DNA of 9,067 nt from an uncultured Sphingomonadaceae bacterium (GTDB lineage Bacteria > Pseudomonadota > Alphaproteobacteria > Sphingomonadales > Sphingomonadaceae): contig CALLWN010000139.1 of assembly GCA_938016505.1 (NCBI GenBank), forward strand, positions 1 through 9,067, read 5' to 3'. Of the stretch, positions 1 to 5,787 are shown in pieces. The notes beneath the pieces are model-generated. The model was not told the DNA's origin, searched no databases, and saw nothing but the letters and a program-made list of their open reading frames with translations. Position 1 is the first letter of the stretch; each line of letters starts with the position of its first letter. The translations under genes were made by a program, and so were the position numbers.

Positions 1-503
1 TGGCGCAGTACCAGGATCATCGCGTGGTAGTCGCCCGGGTTACCGATGCCGTAGATCGCCGAAACGGTGGCCACGATCACCGTGTCGCGCCGCTCCAGCA
101 GCGACTTGGTCGCCGACAGGCGCATCTGCTCGATGTGCTCGTTGATGCTTGAGTCCTTCTCGATGTACAGGTCGCGGGAAGGTACGTACGCCTCGGGCTG
201 GTAGTAGTCGTAATAGGAGACGAAGTACTCGACCGCGTTGTCGGGGAAGAACTCCCGCATCTCGGCGTAGAGCTGGGCGGCGAGCGTCTTGTTCGGCGCC
301 AGCACCAGCGTCGGCACGCCGATCGCCTGGATGACATTGGCCATCGTGAAGGTCTTGCCCGAACCGGTGACGCCCAGCAGCGTCTGGCAGACCAGCCCGT
401 CATTCAGGCCAGCAATCAGCTTGGCGATCGCCTGCGGCTGGTCGCCCGCCGGCGAAAACGGCAGCTTCAGGCGAAACGGCGACTGGGAAAGACCTTCGGA
501 CAC
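1..503 (-). CDS. uvrB: UvrB, excinuclease ABC subunit B (5' part; C-terminal part outside window)
   Basis: DNA damage-recognition helicase of nucleotide excision repair; it receives DNA from UvrA and recruits UvrC in the cytoplasm. The 167 visible residues run from the N-terminus through the Walker A motif GVTGSGKT (residues 44-51), the motif [12 protein letters not shown] (68-79) and the damage-binding beta-hairpin region [10 protein letters not shown] (97-106), with the segment [20 protein letters not shown] near the window edge. All are UvrB hallmarks; the family is about 670 residues long, so roughly three quarters is missing. I chose the GTG at 503-501, giving [12 protein letters not shown], because the typical UvrB N-terminus begins there; no strong Shine-Dalgarno sequence precedes it. 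The gene is divergent from the aminotransferase. I see no clear LexA-type CTGT-N8-ACAG box upstream, so SOS control is not supported here. Identification is near certain. Confidence 0.97.
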   Translation of the reverse strand, partial: MSEGLSQSPFRLKLPFSPAGDQPQAIAKLIAGLNDGLVCQTLLGVTGSGKTFTMANVIQAIGVPTLVLAPNKTLAAQLYAEMREFFPDNAVEYFVSYYDYYQPEAYVPSRDLYIEKDSSINEHIEQMRLSATKSLLERRDTVIVATVSAIYGIGNPGDYHAMILVLR

Positions 504-677
504 GGGAGTATTGCGGTGCAGTACGACGCGAGAACCGGCGAATGTTAGTCGGCGAAGCGGAAAAAACCTAGCCCCCAGATTGAGGCTTTGCTTGCATTGG
601 CGCTCTATCTTTCAAATAGTTACGCACAGACCACCCACGACATGGTAGGCGGGGAGCAGTTCGCGCAGCCACCGGCG

Positions 678-797
678 GCAAGCCTCGCGGTCTTGCGCCG
701 CATCAAGCCGCCATCGGAGGCTTGCGACCAGTCAGCAGATTGCCGCCGTGTAGACTGCACGGCGGCGGCAAATCGCGACGAGTCATCCGTCGCAAGC
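678..797 (+). promoter_or_regulatory. Nested, mutually exclusive inverted repeats in the probable leader of the aminotransferase gene
   Basis: Three exact pairings can be read. GCAAGCCTC at 678-686 pairs with GAGGCTTGC at 717-725. GCTTGCGAC at 720-728 pairs with GTCGCAAGC at 789-797. Inside the second pair, GCCGCCGTG at 742-750 pairs with CACGGCGGC at 758-766 across a 7-base loop. The first two pairings share bases 720-725, so they cannot form together, a layout seen in attenuators and switching leaders. No U-run follows any hairpin, so a transcription terminator is not shown. Whether the region is transcribed is unknown; chance is a real alternative in GC-rich DNA. Confidence 0.3.
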
Positions 798-830
798 ATT
801 AGATTTCACATGAAGAATCTCTGATAACAG

Positions 831-842
831 ATTGATATCAAT
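831..842. promoter_or_regulatory. Perfect palindrome ATTGATATCAAT just before the aminotransferase start
   Basis: A 12-base perfect palindrome ends three bases before the ATG at 846, where a Shine-Dalgarno sequence would be expected and is not obvious. It could be an operator for a dimeric repressor or simply an AT-rich leader. It stands out in otherwise GC-rich surroundings. Function is not established. Confidence 0.3.
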
Positions 843-845
843 AAC

Positions 846-2054
846 ATGACTGACTCCATCTTCCAGGCAGTCGAGCTGGCGCCGCGCGACCCGATCCTCG
901 GCCTGACCGAAGCCTTCGCCGCCGATCCGCGACCGACCAAGGTCAACCTTGGAGTCGGCGTCTATACCGACGACAACGGCCGCATTCCGTTGCTTCGCGC
1001 CGTTCGTGAGGCCGAGCGGGCCCGCGTCGAGGCCGGTGTCCCGCGGGGTTATCTGCCGATCGAGGGTCTGGCCGCCTACGACGCCGCGGTGCAAAAGCTG
1101 CTGTTCGGTGAGAGCTCGCCGCTGATTGCCGCCGGCAGGCTCGTCACCGCCCAGGCGCTCGGCGGCACCGGCGCCCTGAAGATCGGGGCCGACTTCCTGA
1201 GGCGGGTGAGCGGCCTCGAAACGGTCATGATCAGCGACCCGAGCTGGGAGAACCACCGCGCCTTGTTCGAAAGCGCCGGCTTCAAGGTCTCGACCTATCC
1301 CTATTACGACCCGCGGACGCACGGCCTCGACTTCGCCGGCATGCGCGCCGCCCTGAGCGCGGCGCCGGCCGGCACGATCATCGCCCTGCACGCCTGCTGC
1401 CACAACCCGACCGGCGTCGACCTGTCGATCGAGCAGTGGCGCGAAGTGGCGCGCATCTGCCAGGAACGCGCGCTGGTGCCGATGCTCGACATCGCCTACC
1501 AGGGATTCGGCGAAGGTGTCGATGCCGACGCCGCGGCCGTGCGGCTGTTCGCCGACTCCGGCCTGTCGTTCTTCGTTGCCAGTTCGTTCTCGAAGTCGTT
1601 TTCGCTGTACGGCGAACGGGTCGGCGCGCTGACCATCGCCACCGCCAGCGCCGACGAGTCGGCGCGCGTGCTGAGCCAGCTGAAGCGCGTGATCCGCACC
1701 AACTACTCCAATCCGCCCACCCACGGCAGCAGCATCGTCGCCGCCGTGCTCGCCGACCCGCGGCTGCGGGCGATGTGGGAGGAGGAACTGGCCGAGATGC
1801 GCAACCGCATCAAGGCCATGCGCAGCGCCCTCGTCGCCGGCCTGAAGGCGCGCGGCGTCAAGGTCGACTTCAGCCACGTGCTGGCGCAGAACGGCATGTT
1901 CTCGTATTCGGGGCTCAGCGCGGCGCAGGTCGAGCGGTTGCGAAGCGAGTTCGGCATCTACGCCGTGTCGACCGGCCGCATCTGCGTGGCGGCGCTGAAC
2001 AGCAGGAACATCGACTACGTCTGCGACGCGCTGGCAGCGGTGCTGCGCGACTGA
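846..2054 (+). CDS. tyrB: Class I aminotransferase, aspartate/aromatic amino acid type
   Basis: Pyridoxal-phosphate enzyme that moves the amino group between aspartate or aromatic amino acids and 2-oxoglutarate; it would act in the cytoplasm in aspartate, tyrosine and phenylalanine metabolism. The 402-residue length fits the AspC/TyrB family (about 400). Visible signatures in order are VNLGVGVYTDDNG (33-45), the cofactor-phosphate loop GGTGALKIG (106-114), NPTG (187-190), LDIAYQGF (214-221) and the Schiff-base lysine K250 in SSFSKSFSLYGERVG. NYSNPPTHG (286-294) and the substrate-carboxylate arginine context STGRI (R378) follow. The ATG at 846 matches the family start (S-I-F-Q-A-V-E-L-A-P-R-D-P-I-L-G-L); no good Shine-Dalgarno sequence is present. 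The gene is monocistronic, with tRNA-Asn 47 bases downstream. Sequence alone does not separate AspC from TyrB preference, so the symbol is tentative while the family is near certain. Confidence 0.95.
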   Translation: MTDSIFQAVELAPRDPILGLTEAFAADPRPTKVNLGVGVYTDDNGRIPLLRAVREAERARVEAGVPRGYLPIEGLAAYDAAVQKLLFGESSPLIAAGRLVTAQALGGTGALKIGADFLRRVSGLETVMISDPSWENHRALFESAGFKVSTYPYYDPRTHGLDFAGMRAALSAAPAGTIIALHACCHNPTGVDLSIEQWREVARICQERALVPMLDIAYQGFGEGVDADAAAVRLFADSGLSFFVASSFSKSFSLYGERVGALTIATASADESARVLSQLKRVIRTNYSNPPTHGSSIVAAVLADPRLRAMWEEELAEMRNRIKAMRSALVAGLKARGVKVDFSHVLAQNGMFSYSGLSAAQVERLRSEFGIYAVSTGRICVAALNSRNIDYVCDALAAVLRD

Positions 2055-2084
2055 TGGCCGAACGCCCCGAAGCACGCGTGTGGA

Positions 2085-2098
2085 TATAATCGCGCGCC
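2085..2098 (+). promoter_or_regulatory. Promoter -10 box and GC-rich discriminator of tRNA-Asn
   Basis: A perfect TATAAT lies at 2085-2090, 11 bases before the tRNA, followed at once by cGCGCGCC. A consensus -10 with a GC-only discriminator is the usual arrangement for stable-RNA promoters under stringent (ppGpp/DksA) control. Transcription would start near 2096-2098. No good -35 hexamer is seen 16-18 bases upstream. The box begins 31 bases after the aminotransferase stop codon, so the tRNA has its own promoter. Confidence 0.7.
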
Positions 2099-2101
2099 TT
2101 T

Positions 2102-2177
2102 TCCCCGATAGCTCAGTCGGTAGAGCGACGGACTGTTAATCCGCAGGTCCCTGGTTCGAGTCCAGGTCGGGGAGCCA
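2102..2177 (+). tRNA. tRNA-Asn (anticodon GTT), CCA encoded
   Basis: A 76-base cloverleaf. The acceptor stem TCCCCGA pairs with TCGGGGA. The D-arm contains AGCTCAGTCGGTAGAGC. The anticodon loop is CTGTTAA with GTT at 2135-2137. The T-arm is CCTGGTTCGAGTCCAGG, and a discriminator G is followed by encoded CCA at 2175-2177. All stems pair well, so the gene looks functional. Its last 40 bases (2138-2177) recur exactly at 5264-5303, marking it as the integration site of the downstream element. The terminator expected after the tRNA is now 3.1 kb away, so the 3' end of the primary transcript may have changed. Confidence 0.98.
2138..2177 (+). repeat. attL: 40-bp direct repeat within the tRNA-Asn gene
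   Basis: These bases cover the tRNA from anticodon-loop base A37 through the T-arm to CCA. They are identical to 5264-5303. Being part of the intact tRNA, this copy is the left junction; the integrase gene starts about 75 bases beyond it. Confidence 0.88.
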
Positions 2178-2252
2178 TAAGTGCCTGATCTGTCGGCATT
2201 TTCTTCCGGACTCCGCGAGTCCGCCGGTTTTCCGGCCCTTTCGGAGATGAAG

Positions 2253-3015
2253 ATGACGACACTGTTGCAGAACCCCACGGCGGTGTCGCTCGCCGCCACC
2301 GCGCCCGAGGGCATCGCCACCCGCCTGCGCTCGCTGGCAGAGCGGCCGGCCGCGCTTGCAGTGCGCGACCTGATCCACCGCTACATGGCCGCGTACACGG
2401 GCCGCGACATCACCCGGACGCAACGCCTTTCCGCCTGGGCGGCGCTGCTCGGCGAGTTCACTCTCGAACAGGTCGACGCCGACCTGATCCACGCCGCCCG
2501 CGAGGAACTGCGCAAGCAGCCGGCGCTGACCTTCAAGGGCCTGGATTTCGAGCGCCGGCCGATCTACAAGCCGAAGGCAGGCGCCGTAGACAAGACGCCC
2601 GCCACGCTGAACCGCTACATGCAGGCGATCGCCGCCGTGTTCACCTGGGGTATCGAGCAGCGGCTCGCACCGCGCGCCTGGGTGCATCCCTGCCGCGGCA
2701 TCAAGCGACTGCCCGAGGCCGATGGCCGCGTCCGCTTTCTCGACGACGAACGCACCCGCCTGTTCGCCGCCTGCAAGGCGTCGCAGTACCCGCGCCTGTA
2801 CGCGCTGGCGTTGATGGCGATCACCACCGGCGCCCGACGCGGCGAGCTGCTGGCGCTGCGCTAGCGCGATATCGATCTCGACGCCGGCATCGCCAGCCTG
2901 GGCAAGACCAAGAACGGCGACCGTCGCACGCTGGTCCTGCTGCCGCAACTTGTGCAGGTCCTGCGCCCCTTCACTTCGACCGACCCGGACCGCTACGTGT
3001 TCGGCTCGGTGCGCA
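2253..3015 (+). pseudogene. Tyrosine recombinase (phage integrase), nonsense codon plus 3' deletion
   Basis: Site-specific recombinase that would have inserted the element into tRNA-Asn. The ATG at 2253 has GGAG six bases upstream; a GTG at 2181 in the same frame is less likely. The N-terminal core-binding segment (VRDLIHRYMAAYTGRDITRT through NRYMQAIAAVFTWGIEQRL) leads into the catalytic domain with TTGARRGELLALR, which holds the first catalytic arginine. An in-frame TAG at 2862-2864 then replaces what is usually tryptophan (LRWRDIDL in relatives; TGG to TAG is one base). Beyond it the same frame continues correctly as RDIDLDAGIASLGKTKNGDRR, including the strand with the catalytic lysine. 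It ends near 3015, where the sequence switches to capsid coding in another frame. The HxxR box and the nucleophilic tyrosine are absent. Two independent lesions make this clearly inactive. Confidence 0.88.
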
Positions 3016-3939
3016 GTCAACCCCGACAATCTGACGCCGGGCGAGCTGTTCGGCCGCAACCTGCACACCACCAGCGACTTCGCCTTCGCCGGCACCGTCG
3101 GGCTGAACAACGCGCTGCAGGCGCAGTACACCCCGATGCTTTCGCCGCTGCTGCGCGTGGCGAAGGTGGTCGAGGCCACCGACTTCCGCGAGAAGACGAT
3201 CTTCAAGGTCGGCAACTTCCCCGCCCTGCAGCGCACCAACGAGCACGGCGAGGTCAGGCGCGGCACGATCGCCAGCGCGAAAGAGGCCTACCGTATCTAC
3301 TCGCATGCCGTGATCTTTGGTGCCACGCACGAGTTGATCGTCAACGACCAGTGGGGAGCGATCGAGACGGCGGTGCGGACCGCGGCAGTCTCAGCCGCCA
3401 ATACGGTGGCGGGCGAGAGCGTGTCAGTGCTGCGGGGCGCGTCCGGGCTGGGTCCGGTGATGGACGACACGAAGGCGATGTTCCATACGGACCACGGCAA
3501 CCTCGGCACCACCGGCGCAATCTCGTTCACCACGCTGTCCGAAGGGCGCAAGCTGATGCGCCTGCAAACGGCAGTGGACTCGCGCACACTGATCGACGCG
3601 GCGCCCGCCTTCCTGATCGTGCCGGCGGCGCTCGAAGCAAAGGCGGAGCAGGAACTCGCCGATGTCGCGGCCGTGCAGACGGCGAAAGTCAATCCGTTCT
3701 CGAACCTGCAGCTGCTGGTCGAGCCGAGACTGGACGGCTACAGCGCGACCAGGTGGTACCTGGTCGCCGACCCCCAGCGCGTGCCGGGACTGGAGGTCGC
3801 GTACTTGTCCGGCACCGCCGGACCGAAGCTCGAAATGCGCGAGGGATGGGATCACCGCGGCGTCGAATGGCGCCTCACGCTCGACTTCGGCGCGGGCTTT
3901 GTCGATCACCGCGCCTGGTTCACGAACGCAGGCGCGTAG
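3016..3939 (+). pseudogene. Phage major capsid protein, C-terminal part (protease/capsid-fusion or Mu gpT type), N-terminus deleted
   Basis: About 307 residues beginning V-N-P-D-N-L-T-P-G-E-L-F and running to the TAG at 3937-3939 with no internal stop. Segments such as GLNNALQAQYTPMLSPLLRV, DFREKTIFKVGNFPALQRTN, HAVIFGATHELIVNDQWGAIE and APAFLIVPAALEAKAEQELA are those of capsid proteins found as the C-terminal half of prohead protease/capsid fusions and related to the Mu major head subunit gpT. The product would build the virion shell. The protease half and the natural start are missing: at about 3015 the reading switches from integrase to capsid in a different frame, so there is no start with a ribosome site. 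The open frame here suggests a recent deletion rather than selection. Family recognition is from memory of such proteins and is fairly sure; the exact subgroup is not. Confidence 0.75.
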
Positions 3940-3952
3940 GGGCGAATCTCCC

Positions 3953-4384
3953 GTGGCGCGGGCAACGGCGGAGCATGGCGAGCACGGCGACATAGCCCTG
4001 CGCCGCTCGCCCGACTTCTGGCAAGTGCCACGACCCATGTCGTCGGCGGGCCGCCCGCGGCTGCGGGTGGCGGGGCGCCTCCGGCGCTGCGACAAGTCGC
4101 AGCTCGACGGCGTGTTTCCTCCTGCAAGCCTGGCCGAGGTCAGCGCGACCTTGCGCGCCCTGGCCGCGACCGGCACCCTGCCGCGCGACGCCGAAGGCCG
4201 GCTGCTGTGGCCGCGGCTGCGCGCCTCCGAACGTCAGGCGATCAAGCTCGCCGCGGGGCGACCCTACCGTACGGGCCGCCGGCTGCGCGGCGAACTGCTC
4301 GCACTGCAATTTGTCGCGGCGCGCGCGGTGCGACCGGATCTGAGCATCGTCGATCTCCTCGAAGGCTTGGCCGTGGCGCATTGA
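3953..4384 (+). CDS. Hypothetical protein of the integrated element
   Basis: I do not recognise this 143-residue ORF. It begins 13 bases after the capsid stop codon in the same direction, where tail-less remnants of head genes would lie, so a phage origin is plausible. The GTG at 3953 has only a distant AGGGG; an ATG at 4037 (M-S-S-A-G-R-P-R-L) giving about 115 residues is equally possible. It is arginine- and leucine-rich without membrane segments or cysteine motifs. The second half (ASLAEVSATLRALAATGTL, then ASERQAIKLAAGRPY) looks helical. It could be a minor head or DNA-packaging protein, or a non-functional relic. It ends at a TGA directly before a 16-base palindrome. Confidence 0.45.
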   Translation: MARATAEHGEHGDIALRRSPDFWQVPRPMSSAGRPRLRVAGRLRRCDKSQLDGVFPPASLAEVSATLRALAATGTLPRDAEGRLLWPRLRASERQAIKLAAGRPYRTGRRLRGELLALQFVAARAVRPDLSIVDLLEGLAVAH

Positions 4385-4387
4385 AGC

Positions 4388-4403
4388 GCGCGGCCGGCCG
4401 CGC
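4388..4403. other. Perfect 16-base palindrome after the element's hypothetical gene
   Basis: GCGCGGCC followed immediately by its reverse complement GGCCGCGC, four bases after the stop codon at 4384 and upstream of the higBA promoter region. It could form a cruciform or, with a shortened stem, an RNA hairpin separating the phage-type ORF from higBA. There is no U-run, so an intrinsic terminator is not shown. All-GC palindromes are also common by chance here. Confidence 0.3.
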
Positions 4404-4425
4404 CATCCTGCAACGTCGGATGCGG

Positions 4426-4446
4426 TGTAGCGTATAGCGCTACAAT
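4426..4446 (+). promoter_or_regulatory. Putative higBA operator overlapping a -10 box
   Basis: The inverted repeat TGTAGCG (4426-4432) / CGCTACA (4438-4444) is perfect with a 5-base spacer TATAG. Its right arm overlaps a good -10 box TACAAT (4441-4446), 20 bases before the HigB ATG. HigA-type antitoxins bind such TGTAG...CTACA dyads to repress their own operon. A repressor bound here would cover the promoter. No strong -35 is seen. The assignment is inferred from position and symmetry. Confidence 0.6.
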
Positions 4447-4466
4447 GCCGCCGGGTGCGCTGTACG

Positions 4467-4745
4467 ATGATCCGCACATTCCGGCACAAGGGACTTGAGC
4501 GCTTCTTTCGGCGCAGCGACAGCCGCGGCATTCCGCCGCAGTTCGCGGCGCGGCTGGAGCGCATGCTTGATCGCTTGGACGCGGCGACCAAGCCTGCGGA
4601 CATGGACATGCCGGGGTGGCGCTGGCACCCGCTCAAGGGCACCCGCGCCGGCGCCTACGCCGTTACAGTATCCGGCAATTGGCGGCTGACGTTCCGGCTG
4701 GAGAGCGGCGACGCCTTGGATGTTGACCTGGAGGACTACCACTGA
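4467..4745 (+). CDS. higB: HigB-type toxin, RelE/ParE superfamily
   Basis: A 92-residue toxin of a type II toxin-antitoxin pair; relatives cut mRNA, usually on the ribosome, when not bound by HigA. The sequence matches the short HigB family from end to end: M-I-R-T-F-R-H-K-G-L at the start, the central DMDMPGWRWHPLKG (46-58), then YAVTVSGNWRLTFRLESGD (64-82), and a terminal DVDLEDYH. The conserved basic and aromatic positions of the family (R/K near 58-60, NWRLTF, final YH) are present, so it looks intact. ATG 4467 is chosen because relatives start MIR; a GTG at 4455 in frame is possible, and no good Shine-Dalgarno site is seen. Its TGA overlaps the HigA ATG (TGATG at 4743-4747), so the two are translationally coupled, toxin first as is usual for higBA. 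Confidence 0.92.
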   Translation: MIRTFRHKGLERFFRRSDSRGIPPQFAARLERMLDRLDAATKPADMDMPGWRWHPLKGTRAGAYAVTVSGNWRLTFRLESGDALDVDLEDYH

Positions 4746-5077
4746 TGAAGAGTCTGCGCGATACGAGGCGGCGCCCGACGCATCCCGGCGCCGTGCTGCG
4801 TGAAGACGTGCTGCCGGCCCTGAATATGACGCAGGAGGCATTCGCCGATGCGATCGGCGTGCACCGCGTCACGCTATCGGCGCTGCTGCGCGAGCGGCGC
4901 GGGCTTACCGTCGAGTTCGCCGCGCGCATCGCGAAGGCGCTCGGTCACTCGCCCGAGAGCTGGCTGCGCATGCAGGAAGCAGTAGATCTGTGGGAACTGC
5001 ATCAGCAGCCGGAGCGGCTCGCTGCCGTGCAACCCATCAAGGCGAGGCGACGCTTGGCCGAAGTGTCTGCTGTCTAA
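4745..5077 (+). CDS. higA: HigA-type antitoxin, XRE-family helix-turn-helix
   Basis: A 110-residue DNA-binding antitoxin that neutralises HigB and represses the higBA promoter. The family opening THPGAVLREDVLPALNMTQ (12-30) is followed by the helix-turn-helix EAFADAIGVHRVTLSALLRERRGLT (31-55). The typical follow-on AARIAKALGHSPESWLRMQEAVDLWE (59-84) comes next, then a basic tail to residue 110. The length is typical. It starts by overlapping the toxin stop codon, ensuring coupled synthesis. It lies about 190 bases inside the right attachment repeat, the usual place for stabilising cargo of an integrated element. It appears intact and is the only complete recognisable module of the element together with HigB. 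Confidence 0.93.
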   Translation: MKSLRDTRRRPTHPGAVLREDVLPALNMTQEAFADAIGVHRVTLSALLRERRGLTVEFAARIAKALGHSPESWLRMQEAVDLWELHQQPERLAAVQPIKARRRLAEVSAV

Positions 5078-5263
5078 GCTGAAAGCGCGGCAACGACCTT
5101 GCGCTGGTCGAGCGACCGCACGGCGCCTGCGTTGAACTGGCAGGAACTGAGGCCATCCCGAGGGCCGATCGCGGCACCCATGACTTTCTGCACCGTTTCA
5201 CTTGCGCGCCTTAGTGGTAATTGGTGTAGTGTCTCGCCTCGCGGGGTCTGGATCGGGGCTGTC

Positions 5264-5303
5264 AATCCGCAGGTCCCTGGTTCGAGTCCAGGTCGGGGAG
5301 CCA
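5264..5303 (+). repeat. attR: 40-bp duplicate of the tRNA-Asn 3' end
   Basis: Identical to 2138-2177, from the anticodon loop to CCA. The match extends left with one mismatch (CTGTC against CTGTT), then ends. There is no 5' half of a tRNA, so this is not a second gene but the displaced original 3' end. It is followed 20 bases later by the intrinsic terminator that presumably belonged to the tRNA. This confirms the orientation: tRNA and integrase left, this copy right. Confidence 0.88.
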
Positions 5304-5322
5304 ACCGATTCCAGCACTTGAA

Positions 5323-5346
5323 GCCGCCTCTCGAGGCGGCTTTTTT
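5323..5346 (+). terminator. Intrinsic terminator, originally of tRNA-Asn
   Basis: GCCGCCTC and GAGGCGGC form a perfect inverted repeat (5323-5340) followed by TTTTTT at 5341-5346; in RNA the top of the stem opens to a small loop. The position, 20 bases after a CCA end, is what a tRNA terminator would occupy in the empty site. Today it would stop transcripts coming rightward out of the integrated element, such as higBA. Confidence 0.85.
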
Positions 5347-5396
5347 ACGCCTGCGGTGACCGTCGGATGAAGAGCTCCCGATATGTGCGTCACGCC

Positions 5397-5696
5397 TTAC
5401 AGCGGACGCGGATGGGCGGTCTTGCGGTGACCAGGCTCGGTCGAAAGGCTTCGGATTTGCGGCCCAGCCTGCTGCTCGGCCGAGCGCACGTCGTGGAGCG
5501 CCTGCAGATTCATCCAGAACTGCGGGCTCGTGCCGAACCACCGCGCGAGACGAAGGGCGGTGTGGCCGGTGATCCCGCACTTGCCGTCAACGATCTGGCT
5601 GATGCGGTTCGCCGGAACGCGGGTTTGACGCGACAGATCGGTCGGGCTGAGGTCCGTGCTCCTCGGTGCGGACTCGATTTCATGCACCAGACGCAT
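5397..5696 (-). CDS. Orphan HigA/VapI-like antitoxin, XRE helix-turn-helix
   Basis: A 99-residue protein whose middle is typical of HigA-type antitoxins: LSPTDLSRQTRVPANRISQIVDGK (16-39) is the helix-turn-helix, and ITGHTALRLARWFGTSPQFWMNLQA (42-66) is the conserved follow-on. The family opening, usually with HPGE-(I/V)-LREEFL, is missing: the first 15 residues (M-R-L-V-H-E-I-E-S-A-P-R-S-T-D) do not resemble it, so the first helix is lost or altered, perhaps by frameshift or recombination. No RelE/HigB toxin lies in the 90 bases upstream before the membrane-protein gene ends, nor downstream. It may be a relic, a solitary regulator or an antidote to a toxin elsewhere. It faces the element's higA across the terminator and is clearly a different subfamily from it. 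Confidence 0.7.
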   Translation of the reverse strand: MRLVHEIESAPRSTDLSPTDLSRQTRVPANRISQIVDGKCGITGHTALRLARWFGTSPQFWMNLQALHDVRSAEQQAGPQIRSLSTEPGHRKTAHPRPL

Positions 5697-5787
5697 CTAC
5701 TGGACAAAAAGTTCCCCGCGCCGACCAATCTGGTCCGTTGTCGGGACGACAGGCGGTCTCCTCTTCGGTGTCGGCGACTCCGAGTCG

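Larger units (their letters stand above)
504..845. other. Divergent intergenic region between uvrB and the aminotransferase gene
   Basis: These 342 bases hold no convincing gene. They must contain the uvrB promoter (minus strand) and probably the aminotransferase promoter (plus strand). An AT-richer patch at about 560-625 is the likeliest promoter zone, but I cannot pick a clear -35/-10 pair on either strand. The half nearest the aminotransferase carries nested inverted repeats at 678-797 and a 12-base palindrome at 831-842, listed separately. The short plus-strand reading frames here show no family features. Confidence 0.6.
2138..5303 (+). mobile_element. Decayed tRNA-Asn-integrated prophage or genomic island (about 3.1 kb)
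   Basis: The segment is bounded by a 40-base perfect direct repeat of the tRNA-Asn 3' end. Just inside the left end is a tyrosine-recombinase gene reading away from the tRNA, the classic arrangement for phages and islands that integrate into tRNA genes. Contents in order are integrase pseudogene, truncated capsid gene, an unidentified ORF, higB-higA, then about 185 bases without a clear gene (5078-5263). At 3.1 kb it is far too small for a phage; the direct integrase-capsid junction shows that a large internal deletion removed whatever lay between (terminase, portal and so on). Bases 2208-2236 between tRNA and integrase contain two small tandem hairpins, GGACTC/GAGTCC and GCCGG/CCGGC. The element cannot excise on its own with the integrase broken. 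Confidence 0.85.

Noticed and set aside
504..845. LexA box controlling uvrB
   Set aside because: I looked for CTGT-N8-ACAG on both strands and found no acceptable match.
783..2075. 430-codon minus-strand open frame opposite the aminotransferase gene
   Set aside because: It is a low-complexity His/Arg/Ala/Gly-rich shadow of the well-supported plus-strand enzyme, a common artefact in GC-rich coding DNA.
2015..2320. Minus-strand frame containing WTRTRDLRINSPSLYRLSYRG
   Set aside because: This is the familiar antisense translation of a tRNA gene, not a protein.
2136..3266. 376-codon minus-strand frame across the tRNA, integrase and capsid relic
   Set aside because: Its end reads through the reverse of tRNA-Asn (PDLDSNQGPAD), a known false-protein signature, and the rest is antisense of the integrase and capsid.
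5264..5303. Second tRNA-Asn gene
   Set aside because: Only the 3' half from the anticodon loop is present; there is no acceptor 5' strand, D-arm or promoter. It is the attR duplicate.
5074..5580. 168-codon minus-strand frame across attR containing RPGLEPGTCGL
   Set aside because: It crosses the tRNA fragment and terminator and overlaps the orphan antitoxin gene; the central peptide is antisense tRNA.
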